5,235 nucleotides of DNA, taken from contig CADBRG010000253.1 of assembly GCA_902797015.1 (NCBI GenBank), forward strand, positions 1 through 5,235, given 5' to 3'. This document shows positions 1 through 5,235 of this stretch, one piece after another. The notes beneath the pieces were generated by a model. It saw nothing but the letters and a program-made list of their open reading frames with translations. It had not been told where the DNA came from and did not search any database. A program made the translations under genes and the position numbers. The number at the start of each line of letters is the position of its first letter. Within the stretch, counting starts at the first letter, position 1. This DNA is from an uncultured Lachnospiraceae bacterium. GTDB lineage: Bacteria; Bacillota; Clostridia; Lachnospirales; Lachnospiraceae.

Positions 1-99
1 AAGGTGTTCGGAACCGGCTGCACACCACTGCATCCGGTCGGCGCGTGTATGGTTTCCAATGAAGGGACCTGCGCAGCATGGTATGCGTATAACAGATAG
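1..99 (+). CDS. hypD: HypD, [NiFe]-hydrogenase maturation protein (C-terminal fragment)
   Basis: Only the last 32 codons are present, read in frame 1 and ending at the TAG at 97-99; the gene starts before the window. The peptide contains GTGCTPLHPVGACMVSNEG followed by TCAAWYAY. This closely matches the conserved HypD C-terminus, with its CTP..HP.GACMVS.EG.CAA pattern. HypD is a cytoplasmic iron-sulfur protein that, with HypC, forms the scaffold on which the Fe(CN)2CO group of [NiFe]-hydrogenases is assembled. The three cysteines seen here belong to the conserved C-terminal cysteine set associated with its [4Fe-4S] cluster. The stop lies 18 bp before the hypE start, the usual hypD-hypE operon order, which strongly supports the call despite the short fragment. 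Confidence 0.93.
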   Translation, partial: KVFGTGCTPLHPVGACMVSNEGTCAAWYAYNR

Positions 100-117
100 G
101 AAGAGAGGAACCAAACT

Positions 118-1122
118 ATGTCAAAAACAGTAACCCTGGCACACGGCGCAGGCGGCAAGCAGACCGCAGAGCTGATCGACCAGGTATTCAAAGCACATTT
201 TGCAAATCCGCAGTTCACATCAGATGATGCAGCAGTATTACAGATTGGCGCAGAAAAGCTTGCATTTACAACAGACGGCTTCATTGTATCGCCGTATGAA
301 TTTCCGGGCGGAAATGTCGGCAAGCTTTCCATCTGCGGAACGGTCAACGACCTTTCCTGCATGGGCGCAAAGCCGCTTTATATGACCTGTGCATTTGTCA
401 TCGAGGAAGGCTTCCCGATGGACAAACTCGAAGAGATCGCAGCAGCAATGGAAAAGACCGCAAAGGAAGCAGGCGTCTGCATCGTAGCAGGTGATACAAA
501 AGTGGCCGGAAAAGGCCAGGTGGATGGCGTGTTTATCACGACAACCGGAATCGGACAGATCATGGACGGCGTTCAGACATCAGGTAAGCTTGCAAAACCG
601 GGAGATGCCATCATCGTGACCGGTGATGTCGGTCGGCACGGCTGTACCATTTTGCTGGCGCGCGACGAGTACGGTATCGAAGCAGATGTCGACAGTGACT
701 GCGCACCGCTTTGGGGCACCGTAGAATCCATTTTCTCTGTAACAAAAGACATTCATGTTGTAAGAGATGCCACACGTGGCGGTGTCGGCACAGTATTATA
801 TGAAATCGCGGAGCAGAGCAACGTCGGCATCCGCATCAATGCAGAAGACGTTCCGGTAGACGGCGCAGTCAAAGGCGTCTGCGGAATGCTCGGATTAGAG
901 CCACTGTATCTGGCATGCGAGGGCCGCCTGGTCATCATCGCACCAAAAGAAGAGGCGCCAGGCATCGTAGAAGAGCTTCGCAAAGGAAAATATTCCGCAA
1001 ACGCGGCAATCATCGGCGAGATCACAGAGGACATGCCGGGCCGAGTCGTTATGACCACAGAGATCGGCGCAGAGACACTCCTGCCGCAGCCGGGCGGAGA
1101 GCTTTTACCGCGGATATGCTAA
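118..1122 (+). CDS. hypE: HypE, carbamoyl dehydratase / hydrogenase expression-formation protein
   Basis: This is a complete 334-residue protein of normal length for the family. HypE takes the carbamoyl group made by HypF onto its C-terminal cysteine, dehydrates it with ATP to a thiocyanate, and passes the cyanide to iron on the HypC-HypD complex. The evidence is the C-terminal tail PRIC (331-334, reactive Cys334) and the PurM/AIR-synthetase-like fold motifs: HGAGGK (9-14), SDDAAV (35-40), CGTVNDLSCMGAKPLY (73-88), GDTKV (125-129) and RDATRGGVGTVLYEIAE (216-232). The ATG at 118 is preceded by AGAGG at 104-108, nine bases upstream, and the N-terminus begins at the position expected for HypE. 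It follows hypD by 18 bp, so co-transcription is likely. It is apparently the last gene of the hyp operon, because a terminator-like hairpin follows 14 bp after the stop. No lost motif or frameshift is seen. Confidence 0.97.
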   Translation: MSKTVTLAHGAGGKQTAELIDQVFKAHFANPQFTSDDAAVLQIGAEKLAFTTDGFIVSPYEFPGGNVGKLSICGTVNDLSCMGAKPLYMTCAFVIEEGFPMDKLEEIAAAMEKTAKEAGVCIVAGDTKVAGKGQVDGVFITTTGIGQIMDGVQTSGKLAKPGDAIIVTGDVGRHGCTILLARDEYGIEADVDSDCAPLWGTVESIFSVTKDIHVVRDATRGGVGTVLYEIAEQSNVGIRINAEDVPVDGAVKGVCGMLGLEPLYLACEGRLVIIAPKEEAPGIVEELRKGKYSANAAIIGEITEDMPGRVVMTTEIGAETLLPQPGGELLPRIC

Positions 1123-1136
1123 GCTACAAGCCATGC

Positions 1137-1197
1137 AAAAGAATACATAGGAGAAAGGATCAAGTTTACTTGCAGCATTTCTCCTATGGATTCTTTT
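1137..1197 (+). terminator. Long hairpin after hypE, probable (bidirectional) terminator
   Basis: The left arm (1137-1156, AAAAGAATACATAGGAGAAA) and right arm (1178-1197, TTTCTCCTATGGATTCTTTT) pair over 20 positions with a single A/G mismatch. The loop is 21 nt and contains a smaller CAAG/CTTG repeat. The A run at the left foot and T run at the right foot are typical of intrinsic terminators that can act in both directions. The stem is AT-rich and the T run is short (four T, then ATA), so efficiency may be modest. It starts 14 bp after the hypE stop. It could instead be a processing site or part of the leader of the following gene. Confidence 0.55.
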
Positions 1198-1200
1198 ATA
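1170..1200 (+). promoter_or_regulatory. Weak candidate promoter for the nitrogenase-like operon
   Basis: TTGCAG (1170-1175) could serve as a -35 box and TTTATA (1195-1200) as a -10 box. The spacer is 19 bp, longer than ideal, and the boxes overlap the terminator-like hairpin. A transcript would begin around 1206-1208, at the base of the 1206-1257 stem. I see no better promoter between hypE and 1278. Read-through from hyp is the alternative. Confidence 0.3.
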
Positions 1201-1257
1201 GGGCGACAGCCCTCACGAAATAGAATCTGTAAAGATTCTATGAGTGGGCATGGCTGT
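1200..1257 (+). ncRNA. Candidate structured leader RNA upstream of the nitrogenase-like genes
   Basis: Several complementary segments nest into one stem. ACAGCC (1206-1211) pairs with GGCTGT (1252-1257), and CTCAC (1212-1216) with GTGGG (1244-1248, one G-U). The hairpin ATAGAATC (1220-1227) / GATTCTAT (1234-1241) is closed by the 6-nt loop TGTAAA. The internal loop is GAA opposite GA, able to form tandem G-A pairs, and CAT (1249-1251) is bulged. A small hairpin AGGGC-GACA-GCCCT (1200-1213) uses bases also needed for the outer stem, so the two folds exclude each other. The structure ends about 7 nt before the Shine-Dalgarno region of the next gene. That arrangement resembles a cis-regulatory switch. 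I could not match it to cobalamin, TPP, Moco, fluoride, NiCo or guanidine riboswitch signatures from memory. Its function is unknown. Confidence 0.45.
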
Positions 1258-1277
1258 GAAACAAGAGGAAGAAACCT

Positions 1278-2666
1278 ATGCTCAAAAACCTTCATGAACC
1301 AAAAACTGCAGAGACGGGCATCATTCGTCGCCCGATCACAGAGGTCAGCACGGAAGTCGTCCCGTTTCAGCCGGGATTGGCCTACACTTCGCCGTCAAGA
1401 GGACACTGGACCGTTGCGCATACGCCGATCCTGATCCCGGACAGCTACATGGTGTATCTGTGTGCGTCTGCCTGCATGCGCGGCGTAGCGCTGTCCGTCC
1501 TGGAGTATGAAGGTATGGACCGGTTTTCCATGATCATGCTGGATGACAAGGATATCTATGAGGGAAAACTGGAGCAGGTGATGATCGACGGAATCTGTGA
1601 GATCATTGACAGGCTGCCAAAACATCCGCCGATCATGATGATCTTCACAAGCTGCATTCATCATTTCATCGCCTGTGATTCAAGATACATCTATAAGACA
1701 TTGCGGGAGTGTTATCCTGATATTGCCTTCGTGCCCTGTTATATGATTCCGACGATCAGAAAAGGACATATCACACCGGAAGAACTGATGCATGTCACAC
1801 TGTATGATGCACTGGAACTTCCCGAAGTTCAGGAAAAAACATCCGTCAATCTCATTGGCAGCAACCTTCCCGCAAGCCATGACAACGATTATTATCGCCT
1901 GCTGACAGAAGCAGGATTTACAGTGCGGGATTTGCCACAGATGACAACCTATCAGGAATACAAAGATATGGCGAAAAGCTGTGCAAATCTCTATTCGTTC
2001 CCGGTTGCACATCGCTCCGCGAAAAAACTGGAGCGCCGGCTGAACCAAAAAGGAATCTATCTGCCGCTGACCTATCATTTCCCGGATATCAGGGATGCCC
2101 TGATCCGGCTGGCGACAGAGGAACTGCCTGAAATCGGGGAGCAGCTGACAAAAGCATCACTGCTGAACGCCATAGATCAAATGCAATCAGAAGCAGTCGC
2201 TGCACTTACCCGCGCAAAAGAAGTCATCGGCGATACACCGATCGCCATTGATCATGAGGTGCTTCCAAGATACTGTTCCCTGGCAAGAATGCTGATCGAG
2301 TATGGTTTCAATGTAAAAGAAATCTACGCGGATGTCCTTTTGCCCGAGGAAGAGAATGACTTACAGTGGCTGAAGGACAATGCTCCGGAGATCACATTCT
2401 GTGCAACGATCAATTATGCCTGCAGGATGGCAGACCGCAGCAAGGCAGAAACGGCCGAAAAGAACGGACAAAAGATTTTGGCGATTGGGCAAAAAGCTGC
2501 CTATTTTACAGGAACAAGTCACTTCGTCAACTGGATCGAAAACGACGGCAACTGGGGATTCCACGCAGTGTGTGAGCTGGCAGAGCGTATGATCGAAGCG
2601 TATGAAACAGAAAGCGATGTTCCGGCGCTGATCCAGGTCAAAGCCTGGGGCTGCCACTGCAACTAA
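1278..2666 (+). CDS. Nitrogenase component-1-like protein, NifD/BchN-type subunit (function unknown)
   Basis: This 462-residue protein belongs to the nitrogenase component-1 superfamily (NifD/K, NifE/N, BchN/B, CfbD). These proteins receive electrons from a NifH-like ATPase and reduce N2, tetrapyrroles or other substrates. Recognisable segments are GLAYTSPSRGHW (33-44), LCASACMRG (61-69), YEGKLEQVMIDGICEIIDRL (94-113) and TSCIHHFIACDS (124-135), matching the region of NifD that holds the P-cluster ligands. Later come NLIGSNLP (191-198) and TSHFVNWIENDGNWGFHAVCELAERM (413-438), resembling the NifD stretch around its cofactor-binding His. By-eye alignment places Cys62 or Cys66 and Cys126 at two P-cluster positions; the first position is Leu34. 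There is no cysteine between 235 and 333, where the NifD FeMo-co Cys lies. The protein ends in an odd WGCHCN tail. The ATG at 1278 is preceded by AAGAGG at 1263-1268, nine bases upstream. The next gene follows after 10 bp and is its likely partner subunit. It is probably not an N2-fixing NifD; the substrate cannot be told from sequence. Confidence 0.85.
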   Translation: MLKNLHEPKTAETGIIRRPITEVSTEVVPFQPGLAYTSPSRGHWTVAHTPILIPDSYMVYLCASACMRGVALSVLEYEGMDRFSMIMLDDKDIYEGKLEQVMIDGICEIIDRLPKHPPIMMIFTSCIHHFIACDSRYIYKTLRECYPDIAFVPCYMIPTIRKGHITPEELMHVTLYDALELPEVQEKTSVNLIGSNLPASHDNDYYRLLTEAGFTVRDLPQMTTYQEYKDMAKSCANLYSFPVAHRSAKKLERRLNQKGIYLPLTYHFPDIRDALIRLATEELPEIGEQLTKASLLNAIDQMQSEAVAALTRAKEVIGDTPIAIDHEVLPRYCSLARMLIEYGFNVKEIYADVLLPEEENDLQWLKDNAPEITFCATINYACRMADRSKAETAEKNGQKILAIGQKAAYFTGTSHFVNWIENDGNWGFHAVCELAERMIEAYETESDVPALIQVKAWGCHCN

Positions 2667-2676
2667 AGGAGAAATC

Positions 2677-3933
2677 ATGAGACAGGTTTATCACAACCTT
2701 TGCACCTATTCAGCCGACCTGTTCGGCATCAACTCGGCACTCTATGAGCTTGGCGGGCTGATCGTCATGCATGACGCCTCCGGGTGCAACTCTACCTATA
2801 ATACACACGACGAACCGCGCTGGTACACGATGGACAGCATGGTCTACGTATCCGGCCTGAACGAAAAGGACGCGATCCTCGGAAATGACCAGCGCATCAT
2901 CGATGACATTTGCGCGGTTGCCGAAAAAGAGCATCCGAAATTCATCGTCTTATCCCTGTCCGTACTGCCGGCGTATATGGGAACCGATGTCAGAGGCATC
3001 ATGCGTCTGGTCGAAAAGCGGACAGGCATTCCGTCCTTCGGCTTTGCGACCAATGGAATGGATACCTATGTGCGCGGCGCAGGCATGGCATTTCGTGCGA
3101 TCGCGGAGCGGTTTTGTCCGCCGGCGACAGGAGCTGCGGCAGAATCCGTGACAGACAGCCCGAAACCTGACCGGTCAGCTTCTGCATCAGATTCCAAAAA
3201 TCTTTCCGTCAACCTGCTCGGTGTAACACCGCTGGATTTTTCGGTGAGCGGCAATGTCGAGGCATTAGAGCAGACCATCAAAGAAATGGGCTTCTCCATT
3301 CAGAGTAACTGGGCGATGGGCTGTTCACTCGAAGATCTGAAAAAAGCACCGGAGGCGGACGTAAACATCGTCGTTTCCGTGACAGGTCTGCCGGCAGCAG
3401 AGTATTTCTATGAAAAATTCGGCATTCCGTATGTGATTGGTTTGCCGTGTGGTGAAAAAGCGATGGATGTGATGTGCGAAAAGATTCAAGCAGCACATCA
3501 TACCAAAGCGTGTCACAGCCTGTTTGAACAGGCGCAGCCCGTTTTGCAAAAAGCGGAAGAAAAGCTGCAGTCCGAATCCTCAAATGCCGAAACATCCTGG
3601 TCCGGCGTTCGCCTGATCGGCGAGCCGGTACACTGCGCATCGATCCGGTTTTATCTGGAAAATGAGCTTGGCGCATCGAATGTCAAAATCCTCTGCCCGA
3701 TGGAAGAGGACGGCGGGATCCTGCGGATGACAGATGTCCATGCGACAGGAGAAGAGGCAATCGAAGCATTCTTAAACAGTGGTGATACTGTCATTGCCGA
3801 TCCGGTTTATAAGAGAGTCATAAGGGACGGTAAAACATTCATCGACGATCCACACGATGCCTATTCAGGACGCATGTATCATGACCGCGGATGGATCTAT
3901 ATCGGCAGACAAATCCGGGAAAAAATCAACTAA
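2677..3933 (+). CDS. Nitrogenase component-1-like protein, NifK/NifE-type second subunit (function unknown)
   Basis: This is a 418-residue member of the same superfamily, shorter than true NifK. Its N-terminus reads like a trimmed NifK: NLCTYSADLFGINSALYELG (7-26) matches the first P-cluster Cys region, and MHDASGCNSTY (31-41) matches the HGSQGC block. AILGNDQRIIDDI (66-78) and FIVLSLSVLPAYMGTDV (89-105) match the STTCMAEVIGDD block. Cys9 and Cys37 are kept, but the third cysteine position is Val96. The C-terminal half contains a predicted Rossmann-like segment starting at SVNLLGVTPLDFS (177-189), VTGLPAAEYFYEKFGIPYV (235-253) and GDTVIADPVYKRVI (369-382). A Ser/Ala/Pro-rich stretch at about 148-175 looks like a flexible linker between subdomains. 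The start is fixed by AGGAG at 2667-2671, five bases upstream and immediately after the previous stop, so the two genes are translated from one message. The likely product is a heteromeric reductase with the upstream subunit. No NifH-like reductase gene follows; the next gene has its own promoter. Confidence 0.85.
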   Translation: MRQVYHNLCTYSADLFGINSALYELGGLIVMHDASGCNSTYNTHDEPRWYTMDSMVYVSGLNEKDAILGNDQRIIDDICAVAEKEHPKFIVLSLSVLPAYMGTDVRGIMRLVEKRTGIPSFGFATNGMDTYVRGAGMAFRAIAERFCPPATGAAAESVTDSPKPDRSASASDSKNLSVNLLGVTPLDFSVSGNVEALEQTIKEMGFSIQSNWAMGCSLEDLKKAPEADVNIVVSVTGLPAAEYFYEKFGIPYVIGLPCGEKAMDVMCEKIQAAHHTKACHSLFEQAQPVLQKAEEKLQSESSNAETSWSGVRLIGEPVHCASIRFYLENELGASNVKILCPMEEDGGILRMTDVHATGEEAIEAFLNSGDTVIADPVYKRVIRDGKTFIDDPHDAYSGRMYHDRGWIYIGRQIREKIN

Positions 3934-3975
3934 AAACGCTTACATTTAGAAAATATAGGAATAATGCACTAAAAA

Positions 3976-3993
3976 TTGACAATTTTTTGTCAA
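3976..3993 (+). promoter_or_regulatory. 18-bp palindrome TTGACAA-N4-TTGTCAA, candidate regulator site
   Basis: Seven-base arms are perfectly inverted around TTTT, giving an 18-bp site centred about 75 bp before the predicted bcd start of transcription. The 7-4-7 layout with TTG...CAA ends is shared with sites of the redox repressor Rex, which controls butyryl-CoA genes in several Clostridia. The inner bases differ from the usual TTGTTAA arm, so Rex is only one possibility. It lacks a following T run and is therefore unlikely to be a terminator. Between the preceding stop (3933) and this site, the AT-rich stretch 3934-3975 shows no hairpin that I recognise. Confidence 0.45.
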
Positions 3994-4019
3994 ACATCTG
4001 TGTATCTGTAAACTTAAAA

Positions 4020-4033
4020 TTACTTGCAAGTAA
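4020..4033 (+). promoter_or_regulatory. Perfect 14-bp palindrome TTACTTGCAAGTAA over the -35 box, candidate operator
   Basis: The sequence is fully self-complementary over 14 bp and covers the whole -35 hexamer of the bcd promoter, so a bound dimer would block RNA polymerase. Short perfect palindromes of this kind are typical of winged-helix regulators such as the MarR or HxlR families, but the cognate protein is not in the window and cannot be named. Chance occurrence of a perfect 14-bp palindrome exactly at a -35 box is low. Confidence 0.5.
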
Positions 4034-4052
4034 CTCCTGAAGCAACTATAAT
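4024..4052 (+). promoter_or_regulatory. Sigma-70/sigma-A-type promoter for bcd
   Basis: TTGCAA (4024-4029) is the -35 box and TATAAT (4047-4052) a consensus -10 box, separated by exactly 17 bp. Transcription would begin near 4059, giving an untranslated leader of about 54 nt before the start codon, with the strong Shine-Dalgarno AGGAGGT at 4100-4106. This suggests high expression and a transcription unit separate from the nitrogenase-like genes. Confidence 0.85.
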
Positions 4053-4112
4053 AGTACGTGAAAGTTTTAACTATCTCACAGGGAAACGTGAATAGAACCA
4101 GGAGGTAAAGGT

Positions 4113-5235
4113 ATGAATTTCAAATTTAACGAAGAAGAGCAGGAAATTCTGGACATGCTTGACGACTTTGCAAAGAACGAAGTTGGTCCGATGGCAGCTG
4201 AGATCGATGAAGAGGAAAAATTCCCGGAAGATGCATGGCATCAGCTCGCTGAGATGGGCTTTATGGGTGTTCCGTTTGAAGAGGAATATGGCGGAGCAGG
4301 CCAGTCCTATCTGACCTATATCGGTGTTTGCGAGAAGCTTGCATATTACTGCGCTACAACATCTGTAGTAGTATCTGCACATACTTCTCTTTGCAGCTGG
4401 CCGATTTATGCGTTCGGTACAGAAGAGCAGAAGCAGAAATACCTGGTACCGCTTGCAAGCGGTGAAAAACTGGGCGCTTTCGCACTGACTGAGCCGGGTG
4501 CTGGTACAGATGCAGCGATGCAGAAGACAACAGCTGTTGACAAGGGCGATCATTATGTCCTGAATGGAAATAAAGTATTTATTACCAATGCCGGTTTTGC
4601 AGATACCTTTATCGTATTTGCGATCACAGACAGAGAGCTTGGTACAAAGGGTATCTCCGCATTTATCGTAGAGCGTGGCTTCCCGGGATTCTCCGTAGGC
4701 GCACACGAGAAGAAGATGGGTATCCGCGGATCATCCACCAGCGAGCTGGTATTTGATGACTGCATCGTACCGAAAGAGAACCTTCTTGGCGAGCTGAACA
4801 AGGGCTTCAAGGTAGCTATGATGACTCTGGATGGCGGCCGTATCGGTATCGGTGCACAGGCACTTGGTATTGCACAGGCAGCGATCGACGAGACAGTTGC
4901 TTATACAAAAGAGCGTATCCAGTTTGGTAAGCCGATCTGGAAGTTCCAGAATACACAGTTCGAACTGGCCAGCATGCAGGCAAGACTCGACGGCGCACGC
5001 CTTCTGGTTTATCGTGCAGCACAGGCTAAGCAGGATGGCGAGCCGTACTCACATCTGGCAGCTATGGGCAAGCTGGAAGCTTCCGAAGCAGCATCCGATA
5101 TCACACGCCGCTGCGTACAGCTGGTAGGCGGATATGGATACACACGTGATTATCCGTTCGAGCGTCATATGCGTGATGCGAAGATCACAGAGATCTACGA
5201 AGGAACCAGTGAAGTTCAGATGATGGTCATCGGCG
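4113..5235 (+). CDS. bcd: Acyl-CoA dehydrogenase, probably butyryl-CoA dehydrogenase (3' end cut by window)
   Basis: An open frame of 374 codons runs off the window edge. Family members are about 380 residues, so only a few are missing. These FAD enzymes interconvert short-chain acyl-CoA and trans-2-enoyl-CoA. In Clostridia, Bcd works with EtfA/EtfB to reduce crotonyl-CoA to butyryl-CoA, often bifurcating electrons to ferredoxin. Both family signatures are intact: GAFALTEPGAGTDAA (121-135) and QLVGGYGYTRDYP plus FERHMRDA (336-356). The catalytic base is predicted to be Glu363 in IYEGTSEVQ (361-369), the position used by short-chain enzymes. MMTLDGGRIGIGAQALGIAQ (236-255) and RIQFGKPI (268-275) are further family hallmarks. 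AGGAGGT lies seven bases before the ATG. It starts its own transcription unit with a strong promoter and two operator-like palindromes; etfB/etfA would be expected downstream. The short-chain class is secure, but butyryl-CoA as substrate is inferred from similarity and setting. Another acyl-CoA, such as a branched-chain or glutaryl substrate, cannot be excluded. Confidence 0.92.
   Translation, partial: MNFKFNEEEQEILDMLDDFAKNEVGPMAAEIDEEEKFPEDAWHQLAEMGFMGVPFEEEYGGAGQSYLTYIGVCEKLAYYCATTSVVVSAHTSLCSWPIYAFGTEEQKQKYLVPLASGEKLGAFALTEPGAGTDAAMQKTTAVDKGDHYVLNGNKVFITNAGFADTFIVFAITDRELGTKGISAFIVERGFPGFSVGAHEKKMGIRGSSTSELVFDDCIVPKENLLGELNKGFKVAMMTLDGGRIGIGAQALGIAQAAIDETVAYTKERIQFGKPIWKFQNTQFELASMQARLDGARLLVYRAAQAKQDGEPYSHLAAMGKLEASEAASDITRRCVQLVGGYGYTRDYPFERHMRDAKITEIYEGTSEVQMMVIG

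Noticed and set aside
1200..1257. A known riboswitch (cobalamin, Moco, fluoride, NiCo or guanidine class)
   Set aside because: None of the conserved core sequences I associate with these classes could be found, so the element is left unassigned; a covariance-model search would decide.
1186..1434. An 82-codon + strand frame beginning in the leader region
   Set aside because: It would run over the structured leader and the start of the nitrogenase-like gene in another frame. It has no convincing ribosome binding site and a composition unlike a real protein.
3278..3676. A 132-codon minus-strand open frame inside the second nitrogenase-like gene
   Set aside because: It overlaps a conserved coding frame entirely, is rich in Arg/Ser/Pro as expected from reverse reading, and has no family resemblance.
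1278..3933. A genuine N2-fixing nitrogenase (nifDK)
   Set aside because: The proteins are shorter than NifD/NifK, each lacks one P-cluster cysteine by eye, the FeMo-co cysteine has no counterpart, and no nifH, nifB or nifEN is present in the window.
3976..3993. Reading the TTGACAA/TTGTCAA palindrome as the terminator of the nitrogenase-like operon, or its TTGACA as a -35 box
   Set aside because: No T run follows the right arm and the stem is short and AT-rich. At 17 bp from TTGACA there is no acceptable -10 hexamer, whereas a near-consensus promoter lies just downstream.
4071..4706. A 211-codon open frame on the minus strand
   Set aside because: It lies opposite the strongly supported bcd frame and its promoter region, shows no recognisable protein motif, and has a cysteine-rich, low-quality composition typical of an antisense shadow.

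Overview
All five protein-coding genes in this window lie on the + strand. The base composition is roughly balanced, Shine-Dalgarno sequences are strong (AGAGG, AGGAG, AGGAGG) and spacing is short. [NiFe]-hydrogenase maturation genes, a nitrogenase-like pair and a butyryl-CoA-dehydrogenase-type enzyme occur together. This points to a strictly anaerobic, fermentative Firmicute of the Clostridia, plausibly a butyrate-forming gut or sediment species. The taxonomic reading is inference from gene content and style, not from a marker gene.

Region 1 (1-1122) is the end of a hyp operon: the last 32 codons of hypD, then complete hypE, whose product ends in the diagnostic Pro-Arg-Ile-Cys tail. HypD and HypE cooperate with HypC and HypF to build and deliver the Fe(CN)2CO unit of [NiFe]-hydrogenases.

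Region 2 (1123-1277) is a 155-bp non-coding interval with two separate RNA-folding signals. The first is a near-perfect 20-bp hairpin flanked by A and T runs, probably a terminator for hyp. The second is a multi-part stem at 1206-1257 with a competing small hairpin at 1200-1213. It sits just before the next gene and looks like a cis-regulatory leader. I could not match it to a riboswitch class I know.

Region 3 (1278-3933) holds two adjacent genes, 10 bp apart, for nitrogenase component-1-family proteins (NifD/K, NifE/N, BchN/B, CfbD superfamily). By-eye alignment suggests each has lost one of the three P-cluster cysteines. Together they keep about four ligands, the number needed for one [4Fe-4S] cluster at a subunit interface. 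No Cys is found where NifD binds FeMo-co, and no NifH/BchL-type ATPase is encoded in the window. The pair is therefore unlikely to fix nitrogen and more likely belongs to the poorly characterised nitrogenase-like reductases. This is the most promising candidate here for an undescribed system.

Region 4 (3934-4112) is a 179-bp AT-rich promoter region. It carries a textbook sigma-70-type promoter and two clean palindromes: an 18-bp 7-4-7 repeat upstream and a perfect 14-bp palindrome over the -35 box. Region 5 (4113 to the window edge) is an acyl-CoA dehydrogenase, probably bcd, missing only its last few residues. Its separate promoter suggests it begins a new transcription unit, probably a butyryl-CoA/EtfBA cluster continuing past the window.
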